Shown: positions 1 to 8,230 of the stretch, piece after piece
Layout of the letters: the number at the start of each line of letters is the position of its first letter
Position numbering within the stretch: the stretch's first letter is position 1
NCBI RefSeq assembly: GCF_014490665.1
Contig: NZ_CP061038.1
Coordinates: 3,844,001 to 3,908,000, forward strand
Length of the DNA: 64,000 nt
DNA from: Sphingomonas alpina
GTDB lineage: Bacteria; Pseudomonadota; Alphaproteobacteria; Sphingomonadales; Sphingomonadaceae
Direction of reading: 5' to 3'
The notes under the pieces: model-generated
What the model saw: only the letters and a program-made list of their open reading frames with translations
Told to the model about the DNA's origin: nothing
Database searches by the model: none
Position numbers and translations under genes: made by a program

Positions 1-36
1 GGGCAGCACCTCATGCTGGAGATCGCGGACCTTCAC
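1..36 (-). CDS. 5' end of an unidentified gene (cut by window edge)
   Basis: Only the first 12 codons are in the window (V/M-K-V-R-D-L-Q-H-E-V-L-P). The GTG start at 36 is chosen because AAGGAG (positions 43-48 on the minus strand) lies 6 nt upstream. An in-frame ATG at 70 has no ribosome binding site. The gene lies downstream of a weak 18-bp palindrome (103-120) resembling two operator candidates elsewhere in this catabolic island, so it may belong to the same regulon. The product cannot be named from this fragment. Confidence 0.4.
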   Translation of the reverse strand, partial: MKVRDLQHEVLP

Positions 37-102
37 GACGCACTCCTTCGAAACAGTGGCAGGGACCATGCTATGTCGTCACAACCGGCAGGGCAATGGT
101 TT

Positions 103-120
103 TGTTCTAGCATTGATACA
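103..120. promoter_or_regulatory. weak operator candidate (third copy of the island palindrome)
   Basis: TGTTCTAGCATTGATACA has the 7-4-7 layout of the palindromes at 8213-8230 and 11763-11780 (TGTACTA-N4-TAGKGCA). The left half matches 6 of 7 positions, and the right half about 5 of 7. It sits upstream of the minus-strand gene at 1-36. It could bind the GntR/UTRA regulator at 1212-1988. The match is imperfect and may be chance. Confidence 0.35.
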
Positions 121-161
121 ATTAAGCGTTGAAGCGATTTCGATCGGAATTGATCCCTACC

Positions 162-252
162 GCCGTTCGCCCTGAGCTTGTCGAAGGGCTGTCTCCACAC
201 GCGACCGCGCCCCTTTGGGAGCGTGGGCTTCGACAGGCTCAGCCCGAACGGC
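162..252. repeat. REP-like palindromic element
   Basis: Two arms of about 26 nt (162-188 and 227-252) are imperfect inverted copies built around CTGAGCTTGTCGAAGG and CTTCGACAGGCTCAG, separated by about 38 nt. This is the intergenic palindrome widely dispersed in sphingomonad and related alphaproteobacterial genomes (recognised from general knowledge). It creates spurious short open frames. It lies between the partial gene at the left edge and the 3' end of the VOC gene. Confidence 0.75.
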
Positions 253-273
253 TTTGGGGTCAGTTCCGTCAAT

Positions 274-1212
274 TTATCTCGCCTGACGCTCGATCAATTC
301 GATCAGCTCGCCGGCCGGGCCGGTCACCGTGCAGCTCCGCCCGCCATCATAGCCCAGACCGTGACGACTCACCGGCGGCGCAATCGCAATATCCTCGACC
401 AGCGCAATATCGTCGATCTCGAAGCTCGCCATGGCATTGCCCATCGGTAGCATGCCCGGCGCGGTCGCGCGCGGCGCGGCGATGCGTCCCGGCCCGGTGA
501 GATAGCCGTCCAGCTCGATCAGGAAGCCATGTTCGGCCAGGCCAAGCGTGGTGAGCGGAAAGCTTTCCTCCTCGGCAAGACCCTGGGCGCGCTGAATGAT
601 CCGCACGCGCGCATCGCGGATCGGGCGCTGGCGAAGATCGAAGCGATCAATGTACCAGCGGTGCGTCCCTGCGAAATCGGCGCCAGCCACGACCAGGATG
701 AAGGGCCGGTCGACTGCCGCACGCGGGCTGGGCAGAATCGACGTGGTGCGATCGCCCCCTTCCATCGTCAGATAGAGACACTCGCCGGCCGGACCGATCA
801 ACTGCATTGCCTCGATCGAGGGCATGAACTGAAGCGGGTTCGGTCCGTCGATGATCTCGAACGGCGACTCACGTAGCCGAGCGGCAAGCGCATGGACGTC
901 ATCGACGATGATCTCGCACGCGTTCCAGCCGAAGCTGGTCAGCGGGCGATAGCCTGGGATCGCATCGGTCTCGACGGCGCGGATATGGACATCGTCCGCG
1001 CCATCGCTGCTCAGGACCAGATAGCGCCGTCCCGCGACCCCCGTCGCGCCCCAGCCAATGGCAAGATCGGCAGGGACCGTTCCACGCTCGCGCACCCGGT
1101 AGCCCAGCCATTCGACATAGCAATGCTCCAGCCGGTCAAGATCCGGCGCCCCCATCGTCGCCATACGGAAGCGCGACAGCCGGGGTGTCGATGTGGAGGT
1201 CCAGTCCGCCAT
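274..1212 (-). CDS. VOC (glyoxalase/bleomycin-resistance fold) family protein
   Basis: A 312-residue protein with two vicinal-oxygen-chelate-like halves, about residues 15-150 and 165-305. The N-terminal module begins MGAPDLDRLEHCYVEWLGY, typical of the first strand-helix of VOC domains. A later segment (GPAGECLYLTMEGG) resembles a metal-ligand strand ending in Glu. Family members include extradiol dioxygenases, glyoxalases and isomerases, so the reaction cannot be assigned. The start ATG at 1212 overlaps the stop of the upstream GntR gene by one base, so the two are co-transcribed and probably translationally coupled. The context suggests a ring-cleavage or isomerase role on the island's substrate (inference). 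Confidence 0.8.
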   Translation of the reverse strand: MADWTSTSTPRLSRFRMATMGAPDLDRLEHCYVEWLGYRVRERGTVPADLAIGWGATGVAGRRYLVLSSDGADDVHIRAVETDAIPGYRPLTSFGWNACEIIVDDVHALAARLRESPFEIIDGPNPLQFMPSIEAMQLIGPAGECLYLTMEGGDRTTSILPSPRAAVDRPFILVVAGADFAGTHRWYIDRFDLRQRPIRDARVRIIQRAQGLAEEESFPLTTLGLAEHGFLIELDGYLTGPGRIAAPRATAPGMLPMGNAMASFEIDDIALVEDIAIAPPVSRHGLGYDGGRSCTVTGPAGELIELIERQAR

Positions 1213-1988
1213 CAGCCGAAATGCAGGTCCGTCTTGTTCTTATGCAGGTCGAGGCGGATCTGATAGCGGTCGGGGCGATACTGAGCGAGGATGTGCTGCA
1301 CCGGCCGGCCATTGGTATCGATCACGGTGCGGCTGATGCGCAGGATCGGCGCACCGATCTCGACCGACAGCGCGGCGGCCAGCGACGCGTCGGCAAGTGT
1401 TGCGGAAATAGTCTGAGTCGCGCTGCCGATCTTGACCCCGGCCTGTTCGATCAGCGCCAGGATCGGCGTGGTGCGGAGTGCGGCGCGCGTGATGTGCTCG
1501 CCCAGATCGGCCGGCACATAGCTGAGGAGATGCCCGAGCGGCTCGTTTTCGAGCCAGCGGACGCGCACGACGCGGATCAACGGCGTCCCTGCCTCGACTC
1601 CCAATGCGTCGCTGATTGGTGCCCGGGCCGGTGCCTCGTCAAGTTCGATCAGCTTGACTTGAGTCGATCGCCCGAAGGTCAGCAGTGATTCGATCGCCTG
1701 ATCGATGCTGCCCTCGATCGGGCGCGCAGGCGGTTCGAAAATGACATGAGTGCCCACGCGACGTTTGCGCGCGACCAGATTGGTGCTGGCGAGTTCAGCC
1801 AGCGCGCGGCGCGCGGTAATGCGCGAGACACCGAAGGCGGCGGCGAGTTCCTGTTCGGTCGGCATGCGCGACCCGTGCGCACGCTCGCCACTGGTGATTT
1901 CCTCTCGCAGCCGCAGGAAAATCTGATGGTATAGCGGTACTGCATGCATGCGATCGATGCCGCTGACTTCATCGTCGATTTTTTTCAA
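1212..1988 (-). CDS. GntR-family transcriptional regulator with UTRA domain (HutC type)
   Basis: The N-terminal winged helix-turn-helix reads YHQIFLRLREEITSGE, then MPTEQELAAAFGVSRITARR. An effector-binding UTRA domain follows (ending near HILAQYRPDRYQIRLDL). The start is placed at TTG 1988 (258 aa) because GGGAG at 1998-2002 is 9 nt upstream. The in-frame ATG at 1949 (245 aa) lacks a ribosome site. It is followed with a one-base overlap by the VOC gene and is divergent from the GlcG-like gene. HutC-type proteins bind palindromes and are released by pathway intermediates. The 18-bp palindromes at 8213-8230 and 11763-11780 are candidate operators (inference). Confidence 0.9.
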   Translation of the reverse strand: MKKIDDEVSGIDRMHAVPLYHQIFLRLREEITSGERAHGSRMPTEQELAAAFGVSRITARRALAELASTNLVARKRRVGTHVIFEPPARPIEGSIDQAIESLLTFGRSTQVKLIELDEAPARAPISDALGVEAGTPLIRVVRVRWLENEPLGHLLSYVPADLGEHITRAALRTTPILALIEQAGVKIGSATQTISATLADASLAAALSVEIGAPILRISRTVIDTNGRPVQHILAQYRPDRYQIRLDLHKNKTDLHFG

Positions 1989-2066
1989 AGGATTACGCTC
2001 CCTGGTTTTACTCTGACCATGAAGCCGATACTGCCCGATCGCCGCCACGACGGAAAGAAGCCTTTG

Positions 2067-2468
2067 ATGAAAACCAAGCCAGTGCTCACCGCCGCCGAAC
2101 TGGACCCGATGCTCGCCGCCGCGCTCGCAGACGCCGCAAGGCGTGGTCTCGCCATGTCGGTCGCGATCGTTGATGATGGTGGCTATCCCATGCGCCTCGT
2201 GCGGATGGACGGCGCGGGCGCGATGACGCCGTCGGTCGCACTGGCCAAGGCGCGCACCGCGGCACTGATGCGCGGATCGACTCGCATCCTGGCCGAGCGG
2301 GTGGCGAACGAGCCGGCCTTGCTCCGGCTCACCGAATATCTGCCGATGGAGGGCGGTTTGCCGATTGTCGCGCAAGGCGTTTGCGTCGGTGGAATTGGGA
2401 TTTCGGGTGGCCGTCCCGACGACGATGAAGGCGTTGCGCAAGCCGGGCTCGACACGCTTGGCGGCTGA
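2067..2468 (+). CDS. GlcG/HbpS-like protein (heme-degrading DUF336 family)
   Basis: A 133-residue protein. ATG 2067 follows a GGAAAGAAG purine stretch, and upstream in-frame codons are discarded for lack of a ribosome site. The family pattern is clear: LTAAELDPMLAAALADAARR, then MSVAIVDDGGYPMRLVRMDG, then SVALAKARTAALM, and a C-terminal GGLPIVAQGVCVGGIGISGG. GlcG/HbpS proteins are small cytosolic or secreted proteins often found in catabolic operons. Some bind heme or corrinoids, but most have no proven reaction. It is divergent from the GntR regulator and convergent with the SDR gene, so its promoter shares the 1989-2066 gap with the regulator. Confidence 0.88.
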   Translation: MKTKPVLTAAELDPMLAAALADAARRGLAMSVAIVDDGGYPMRLVRMDGAGAMTPSVALAKARTAALMRGSTRILAERVANEPALLRLTEYLPMEGGLPIVAQGVCVGGIGISGGRPDDDEGVAQAGLDTLGG

Positions 2469-2488
2469 GCAGGTGGTGGGCGTGGAGC

Positions 2489-3346
2489 TCAATGCATCTC
2501 CTCGCCGCCCGACACATTCATGGCTTCGCCTGTGATGTAGCGTGCCTGACCCGAGCAGAGAAAGGCGCAGGCATTGGCAGTATCATTGACTTCGCCGACC
2601 CGGCCGAGCGGGATGCGCCCGCGCATCGCCGCCAGATATTCCTCGACGCTCTGGCCGCGCATCTTCGCCATATAGTCATTCTGCCACTCGCCGAGGCCGG
2701 TCGTGACATGGTTGGGGCAGACCGCATTGACGGTGATTTGCTCCGGCCCGAGTTCCATCGCCGCGGATCGGGTCAGGCCGACCAGCCCATGTTTCGAGGC
2801 GACATAGGAAGAGGTCAGCGCGGAACCGGATTTCGCCGCCCGGCTGGCGATCGACACGATCCGTCCCCGACCCCAGCCTGGCTCGATTTCCTGTGACAGC
2901 ATCTGCGTCGCGGCATGTTTGATCGCGAAAAAGGCACCGCGCAGATTGACGTTGAGCACCGTGTCCCAGCGATCTTGCGTCGCCTCGATCAGCGGGCCGA
3001 AGAGATAGCCGACCCCGGCATTGTTCACCAATATGTCGAGCCGGCCGAAGGTAGCGACAGCGTGCGCGACCAGCGCCGCGACCTCATCCTCGACGCGCAT
3101 ATCGGCAGCAAAAGTGGTGACCTCCGCGCCCATCGCCCGGATATCCTCGGCCACCGCATGCATCTCGTCATCGCCGCCGATACCGTGCGCGGGGGCCATG
3201 TCGCCGGCGGTCCGGCCGAGATCGTGGAGCACGATACGGGCGCCGTCCGACGCAAGCTTGCGCGCGATCGCCTCGCCCAGACCCTTGCGGCGGCCCGCAC
3301 CGGTGATCACTGCCACCTTGCCCGTAATGTCGGGATACATCGTCAT
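2489..3346 (-). CDS. short-chain dehydrogenase/reductase (SDR)
   Basis: A 285-residue classical SDR. The dinucleotide-binding glycine motif TGAGRRKGLG is at residues 15-24, the structural NNAG near 105, and the catalytic Tyr-Lys pair in SSYVASKHG with the upstream Ser of SIASR. The usual C-terminal TGEAMNVSGGEE follows. Start ATG 3346 has GGAG just upstream, and the stop of the preceding oxidoreductase gene lies one base away, so both are in one transcript. It presumably oxidises an alcohol or reduces a carbonyl of the island's substrate with NAD(P). The exact substrate is unknown. Confidence 0.9.
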   Translation of the reverse strand: MTMYPDITGKVAVITGAGRRKGLGEAIARKLASDGARIVLHDLGRTAGDMAPAHGIGGDDEMHAVAEDIRAMGAEVTTFAADMRVEDEVAALVAHAVATFGRLDILVNNAGVGYLFGPLIEATQDRWDTVLNVNLRGAFFAIKHAATQMLSQEIEPGWGRGRIVSIASRAAKSGSALTSSYVASKHGLVGLTRSAAMELGPEQITVNAVCPNHVTTGLGEWQNDYMAKMRGQSVEEYLAAMRGRIPLGRVGEVNDTANACAFLCSGQARYITGEAMNVSGGEEMH

Positions 3347-3347
3347 G

Positions 3348-5324
3348 TCAGATCTCCATTCCAGCGCGATAGCCCTCGGCCGTCGCGGCCAACACGGTGC
3401 GCGGCGCATAGGCATCGCCAATGATCGTCACGGGCACGCCGGCGGCACGCAGATCGGCGGCAATCGCATCATCGGGCCGGCGCGGCGTGGCATAGGTGAA
3501 CAGCGCGACATCGCGGATCAGCCCAGGCTGTGCGTTGTAGATATTGGCATAGGCGACCTCGCCTTCCTCGAAGCGCGAGTCCGGCAGCGGCCGCACCGAG
3601 GTGACGATCTCGACGCCGAGCCGATAGAGGCGTTGATAGGCGCCCTGTCGCACGACGACGGCCGCATCGCTGGCGATCCGGTCGCGCGGCGTAAGCAGAA
3701 CGACGCGCTCGAATTTGGCGTGGAGCATTTCGGCGGCATCATAGGTGAAGGCAGTGTGATCCTGATCATAGATCACTGCCGTCCCCGGCTGGCGCGCCGC
3801 AAAGCCGGCCAGCATCGCGACCGCTTCGCGCAGATCGGGAAAAATGCCCTCGCCGCGATAAATGTCGGGCAGGAATGCCGGCCATGCCGGGGTCGAGCCG
3901 GTCGCCAGGACGACATGGTCGGGCGCGAGCGCCAATAGTGCCGCGACATCGACAGCGCCGCCAAGCCGGAAGCGCACACCATGCCGGTCAGCGCGTAGCC
4001 GTTGATAATCATAGATGCTGCTGAGATTTTCACCGCCCGGCAGCACGGCATGCAGCCGGGTCTTGCCGCCGGTCTCATCTCCGGCGCCGAACACCGTCAC
4101 GTCATGGCCGCGCGCAGCGGCGACCCAGGCAGCTTCCATCCCGGCGACCCCTGCGCCGACAATCGCAATCCGGCGGCGAGCCGGAGCGGGAGCGGGCTGC
4201 CAGTCGGCCTCGTCCGAGGCCCCGACGCGCGGATTATTGTCGCAGAGCAGATCCCGGCCGCTGGTGATCATGTGCCAGCAAGTGTTGCAGGAGACGCAAT
4301 AGCGAATCTCCGCCTCGCGGCCGGCGCGCGCCTTCACGCCCCAGGCCGGGTCGGTAACCAGCGGGCGGGCGAGCATGACCAGGTCGGCCAGCCCATCGCG
4401 GATGATACGCTCGCCTTCATTGGGATCGGTGATCAGCCCGAGCGCACCGATCGGCGTGCCGGGGGCGGACCGGCCAAGCTCAGCGATGCGATCGACATAG
4501 GGCGCGCGCGGGCCGTGGAGATCGGGGAGATGTTCGCCCAGCGAGTCGCCATGCGCGCCCCAGCACCAGGTCAGATAGTCCGGTGCCCCGGTCGCCTGGA
4601 CCAGCGCAGTGATCGCCGCCGCTTCGGCCAGGTCCACTCCCCCGGCAATGCCATCCTCGCCGGGCAGCTTCACGCCGATCAGGAAATCCCTCCCACATGC
4701 CGCCCGCAGGCCCTCGATCAATTCGGTCAGCAGGCGCGCGCGATTGGCACGATCCCCACCATAGGCATCTTCGCGGATGTTCGACTGGGGGGAGAGGAAC
4801 TGATGAAACAAATGGCCATGCCCGGCGGAAATCTCCACGCCGGCAAAGCCGGCGCGCGCGAGGCGTAGCGATGAGGCGATGAATTCATCGATCATGTGCC
4901 GGACTTCGTCGGTCGACAGGGCGTGCGGGATCGTCCAGCTCAGATCGTCCGGCAGGGCGGACGCGCCAAACGCGAAATCATTGCGCCCGCCGCCGCGAAA
5001 GCCGCGGCCATTATCCTGCACCTGGCCAAGCATCAGCCCGCCCGCAGCCTCGACCGCGGTCGCCCAGCGCGCGAGCGCCGTCTCATTTTCCGCCGTGAAC
5101 GCCATCGGCCGGGTCGGCAGCCGATGCCAGTGCAGCATCGCCATCGGTTCGCTGACCAGCAGCGATGCGCCGCCCCGCGCGCGATTGACATGATAGTCGA
5201 TCAATCGATCGGTCACGCGGCCGCGATCGGCATAATGCGTCGACATGGATGCATGGACGATGCGGTTGGGCAGCGTGCGCGTGCCGATCCTTACCGGCGA
5301 GAACAGATGCGGATAGGCGGTCAT
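3348..5324 (-). CDS. old-yellow-enzyme-type FMN/FAD/4Fe-4S oxidoreductase (2,4-dienoyl-CoA reductase / trimethylamine dehydrogenase family)
   Basis: At 658 residues it has the full multidomain length of this family. Residues 1-335 form an FMN-binding TIM barrel (LFSPVRIGTRTLPNRIV at the start, SAGHGHLFHQFLSPQSN near 167-183). The cluster cysteines are C343, C346, C349 and C361 (C-x2-C-x2-C-x11-C), as in trimethylamine dehydrogenase. An FAD/NAD-binding module begins at about 388 (IAIVGAGVAGMEAAWVAA). Relatives reduce enones or dienoyl-CoAs, or demethylate amines. It lies 5 bp after the 98-residue gene and 1 bp before the SDR gene, so the three form an operon. A role in reducing a ring-derived double bond is inferred. 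Confidence 0.92.
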   Translation of the reverse strand: MTAYPHLFSPVRIGTRTLPNRIVHASMSTHYADRGRVTDRLIDYHVNRARGGASLLVSEPMAMLHWHRLPTRPMAFTAENETALARWATAVEAAGGLMLGQVQDNGRGFRGGGRNDFAFGASALPDDLSWTIPHALSTDEVRHMIDEFIASSLRLARAGFAGVEISAGHGHLFHQFLSPQSNIREDAYGGDRANRARLLTELIEGLRAACGRDFLIGVKLPGEDGIAGGVDLAEAAAITALVQATGAPDYLTWCWGAHGDSLGEHLPDLHGPRAPYVDRIAELGRSAPGTPIGALGLITDPNEGERIIRDGLADLVMLARPLVTDPAWGVKARAGREAEIRYCVSCNTCWHMITSGRDLLCDNNPRVGASDEADWQPAPAPARRRIAIVGAGVAGMEAAWVAAARGHDVTVFGAGDETGGKTRLHAVLPGGENLSSIYDYQRLRADRHGVRFRLGGAVDVAALLALAPDHVVLATGSTPAWPAFLPDIYRGEGIFPDLREAVAMLAGFAARQPGTAVIYDQDHTAFTYDAAEMLHAKFERVVLLTPRDRIASDAAVVVRQGAYQRLYRLGVEIVTSVRPLPDSRFEEGEVAYANIYNAQPGLIRDVALFTYATPRRPDDAIAADLRAAGVPVTIIGDAYAPRTVLAATAEGYRAGMEI

Positions 5325-5329
5325 ACGGC

Positions 5330-5626
5330 TCAGGCCGGCGCGTGCATCCTCAGCACGCGCTCGATAAAGCCCTTGCGCCAGGCGGTGCGTTCGGCCTCGA
5401 CCGCATCGTCGCTGCGATAGGCCTCGATGTCCGCGCGGGATATGCTGCCTTTTTCGTCGAGCAATCGCTCGATCGTATCGACCCGGTCGCGCAACGCCGA
5501 TGTCTCAGCCATCAATTCGAGCAGGAAGGTCATCATCTGATCGAGCGACGGATCGTCGAAGAATTGCGGTCGCTTGCCCTTGCTGACGCGTGGCAGGCTT
5601 ACCTCGCCCGGGGCTGTCTTCGCCAT
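5330..5626 (-). CDS. conserved small hypothetical protein between TonB receptor and oxidoreductase
   Basis: 98 residues. ATG 5626 is preceded by AAAGGTG. The sequence has no signal peptide or membrane segment. It begins with a basic, proline-containing stretch (SLPRVSKGKRPQFFDDPSLD) followed by a helical heptad-like part (MMTFLLELMAETSALRDRVD) that could form a coiled coil, and a charged C-terminus. I do not recognise the family. It lies 5 bp upstream of the flavin oxidoreductase and after a terminator hairpin, so it is the first gene of the oxidoreductase-SDR operon. It may be an accessory or oligomerisation partner of the oxidoreductase (inference). Confidence 0.7.
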   Translation of the reverse strand: MAKTAPGEVSLPRVSKGKRPQFFDDPSLDQMMTFLLELMAETSALRDRVDTIERLLDEKGSISRADIEAYRSDDAVEAERTAWRKGFIERVLRMHAPA

Positions 5627-5645
5627 GCTGGCACCTTTTCGCGAC

Positions 5646-5687
5646 TCAAAAATCGAAGAGCGACAGGGATGCGCCCTGCCGCTCTTC
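5646..5687 (-). terminator. intrinsic terminator after the TonB receptor
   Basis: In the minus orientation, a 14-bp hairpin (arms 5674-5687 and 5655-5668, one A-C mismatch, 5-nt loop) is followed by GATTTTTG (5647-5654). It starts 14 nt after the receptor's stop codon. It should separate the highly expressed receptor from the downstream enzyme operon, allowing only read-through expression. Confidence 0.8.
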
Positions 5688-5701
5688 CAGTACAACCCCG
5701 A

Positions 5702-8059
5702 TCAGAAATCCTTGCGCAGGCGCAGCATCCAGCGCCCCGGTTCATTGAGATACGGGTAGATCAGGAATGAGGTCTTGATCGTCTTGTCGAGGCAATTGGT
5801 GCATTCGGCCGTCAGCGATGCCTTCAGCGCGCTGCTACGCAGCGAGAGACCGAAATTGAACAGGCTGTGCGCATTCTGATAGCCGCGCGGATCGGCCGAG
5901 GTCGCAACCCAGGATCCGTCAGTATATTCCCACGCCGCGCTGGGCACGAGCGACACAGTGTCGTTGAGGTGGAAAGTATAATTGGCACCGAGCGTCGATG
6001 AGAAGCGCGGCACGCGCACCGGCTCCGCGACTTCACCGGTCGGGGTGACGATGCCGGCGTTGCAATTATTGGCGATGATGCCCGCCTTGCAGCGGGCGAC
6101 CTGCGCATAGACCGCCGGGTTCAGATTCTCGTAGCGCGCCTTCTGGATACCGAACGACCAGTAGATGTTCAGCCCCTTGACCGGCACCACGTTGATTTCG
6201 CCTTCCAGGCCGTAATTCTTGAGGTCGGCGAAGTTGCGGGTGAGATAGAGGATCGTGTTGGTGACCGGGTCGAGATAGCCGGCGGGCAGCTGGAAATCGC
6301 GATCGACATAGGAAAAGCCGGTCAGGTTCACGCGCAGATGGCGGTTGAAGAATTCCGAGCGGATGCCCGCCTCGTACGACCAGATGGTTTCGCGCGTGAA
6401 CGGCACCGCCAGCGCCGCATAATTGGCGCGCGCATTCCAGCCGCCGGATTTGAAGCCCTTGGTCGCGGAGACGAAGAGCATCACGTCCGGGTCGATCTGA
6501 TAGTTGATCGCGAAACGCGGAGTCCAGACGCGTGCGCGCTGCGTCACCGGGATACCGGCATTGGTGACGTCGATGGTCGAGAAGGGCTGGTTGTTGGCGC
6601 CGGACCGCGGCAGGCTGTTCGGGTTGGGCGCGAACTGAATGTCCTTGAATTCATCCGTATAGCGAATGCCCGCGGTCAGCGTCAGCGGCTTGATCGGATG
6701 GAGGTCGAACTGGGCATAGCCGGCATAGGCCTCAGTCCCGTTGTTGACGGTGCGGTCCTGAGTCACGGTCGGCGATCCGGTCAGCGGCACATTGACGTTG
6801 GCGAAGATCGTCCGGTTCTTTTCGTTCAGGTAATAAAAGCCACCGACATAATCGAGCACGCCGCCGAACGCCTTGCCGGTGATCTTGATCTCCTGAGTGA
6901 ATTGCTGGTGATAGCTGTCATTGGCCAGCACCGTCGTGGTGCCCGGGTTCGACGAGATATAGTCATAGTCATTGTAGAGGACCGACGCGATGTTGCGGCT
7001 GTCGGCGCTGTCGGTGACATATTCCTGATAGAGATGGCGATAGCCGGTGATGAAGTTGATCGTCGCCGCGCCCGCTTCGACCTGAAGGTTCGAGATGAAC
7101 GAATAGGACCGTGCGGTATTGCCGAGCGTGTTGTCGGCAAGGTCAGGCGAAACGATCCCGCCCAGCGGTTTATCGGTCCGCAGCTTGGTGAAATCGATCC
7201 GCTTCTTGTCGCTGTCGCGATAGAAGTTCACCAGGTTCGAACCGTTGGCATAGGTATAGTCCGACGACAGGTCCCAGGTCACCGAATCGGACAGCAGGCC
7301 GCGGATCGCACCCCGGACGCCCCAGCTGCGGTCGCCGTTGAGGCGCTGGCCGGTGGTCTGATTATAGACATAGCCGTCGCCGTCGGTGAAATAGGCCGAC
7401 ACCTTGGTGAGCAATTTTTCCGCGATGATCGGGATATCGACCGAACCGCGCAGCTGGGCACGGTTGTAACGGCCATAGCCAGCCTCTGCGAAGCCTTTGA
7501 ACTCCTCGCCCGGCTTCTTCATGACGACGTTGATCGCACCGCCGGTAGTGTTGCGGCCGAACAATGTGCCTTGCGGACCGCGCAGCACCTCGACCCGTTC
7601 GACGTCGAAGAAGGAGAAATTGTTCGCGCCCTGACGCGACAGATACACGTCATCGACATAGGTGCCGACCGGCACGTCGAAGGTCGCGATCGATTCGGTA
7701 TTGCCCAGGCCACGCAGCGTATAGGCATTGGCGGTACCAAGCGCGGTGTTGTTGTGCCCGATCAGGTTGGGAACATAGGCGATCAGATCGAGCGTGCGCG
7801 ACACCTGGCGAAGGTCGAGCTCCTGTGCGGTGAAAGCGCTGACCGCGAGCGGCACCTTTTGCAGATTTTCCGAACGACGCTGCGCCGTCACGACGATATC
7901 GGCCATCCCACCGGTATCGCCCGCATCGGCCTGGGGCGTTTCCGGCGCCGCCGCCGGAGCTTGGGACGCATCCGGCGCCGTCTGAGCAAGCGCCGCGGTC
8001 GAGCTCATCAACAGAGCCAGTCCGAAGGCCGTCCCGATCCTCTTCGAGTTACCAGTCAT
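5702..8059 (-). CDS. TonB-dependent outer-membrane receptor
   Basis: 785 residues with a signal peptide (IGTAFGLALLMSSTAALAQ) and a TonB-box-like DIVVTAQRR before the plug. The plug contains VERVEVLRGPQGTLFGRNTT, a sphingomonad hallmark, and the 22-strand barrel ends in the expected aromatic (LRLRKDF). ATG 8059 is chosen because AAAGGG lies about 10 nt upstream; ATG 8068 is too close to it. It takes up a scarce ligand across the outer membrane using TonB energy. Its position among catabolic genes and the 18-bp palindrome upstream (8213-8230) suggest it imports the island's substrate under GntR control (inference). Confidence 0.95.
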   Translation of the reverse strand: MTGNSKRIGTAFGLALLMSSTAALAQTAPDASQAPAAAPETPQADAGDTGGMADIVVTAQRRSENLQKVPLAVSAFTAQELDLRQVSRTLDLIAYVPNLIGHNNTALGTANAYTLRGLGNTESIATFDVPVGTYVDDVYLSRQGANNFSFFDVERVEVLRGPQGTLFGRNTTGGAINVVMKKPGEEFKGFAEAGYGRYNRAQLRGSVDIPIIAEKLLTKVSAYFTDGDGYVYNQTTGQRLNGDRSWGVRGAIRGLLSDSVTWDLSSDYTYANGSNLVNFYRDSDKKRIDFTKLRTDKPLGGIVSPDLADNTLGNTARSYSFISNLQVEAGAATINFITGYRHLYQEYVTDSADSRNIASVLYNDYDYISSNPGTTTVLANDSYHQQFTQEIKITGKAFGGVLDYVGGFYYLNEKNRTIFANVNVPLTGSPTVTQDRTVNNGTEAYAGYAQFDLHPIKPLTLTAGIRYTDEFKDIQFAPNPNSLPRSGANNQPFSTIDVTNAGIPVTQRARVWTPRFAINYQIDPDVMLFVSATKGFKSGGWNARANYAALAVPFTRETIWSYEAGIRSEFFNRHLRVNLTGFSYVDRDFQLPAGYLDPVTNTILYLTRNFADLKNYGLEGEINVVPVKGLNIYWSFGIQKARYENLNPAVYAQVARCKAGIIANNCNAGIVTPTGEVAEPVRVPRFSSTLGANYTFHLNDTVSLVPSAAWEYTDGSWVATSADPRGYQNAHSLFNFGLSLRSSALKASLTAECTNCLDKTIKTSFLIYPYLNEPGRWMLRLRKDF

Positions 8060-8212
8060 TCGCGTCATTCCCTTTATGTCGATGGGACGGCTCGTTCCTT
8101 CCGAGTCCGTAAGTGACATTCCCACTACGCAACCGGCCGCGTTGATGCGGCTCTCATTCTCCTTCGCCGACCCTGTTCCCTGCAGGGCTCCGCCAAGCTT
8201 ATTTCGCGATTA

Positions 8213-8230
8213 TGTACTAAGATTAGTGCA
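8213..8230. promoter_or_regulatory. 18-bp palindrome, candidate operator of the TonB receptor promoter
   Basis: TGTACTAAGATTAGTGCA is an inverted repeat (TGTACTA-N4-TAGTGCA). It lies about 150 bp upstream of the receptor start and overlaps the last codons of the hydrolase gene. The reverse complement of 11763-11780 is TGTACTA-N4-TAGGGCA, so 13 of the 14 half-site positions are identical, and both are followed by AAATC. The likely binder is the island's GntR/UTRA regulator. Confidence 0.6.

Noticed and set aside
1989..2492. N-terminal extension of the GntR gene up to 2492
   Set aside because: The upstream frame is antisense to the GlcG-like gene, has no ribosome site and no domain. TTG 1988 or ATG 1949 gives the family length.
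6338..8116. 592-codon open frame antisense to the first TonB receptor
   Set aside because: No ribosome site, no recognised motif, and wrong composition. The receptor on the other strand is unmistakable.
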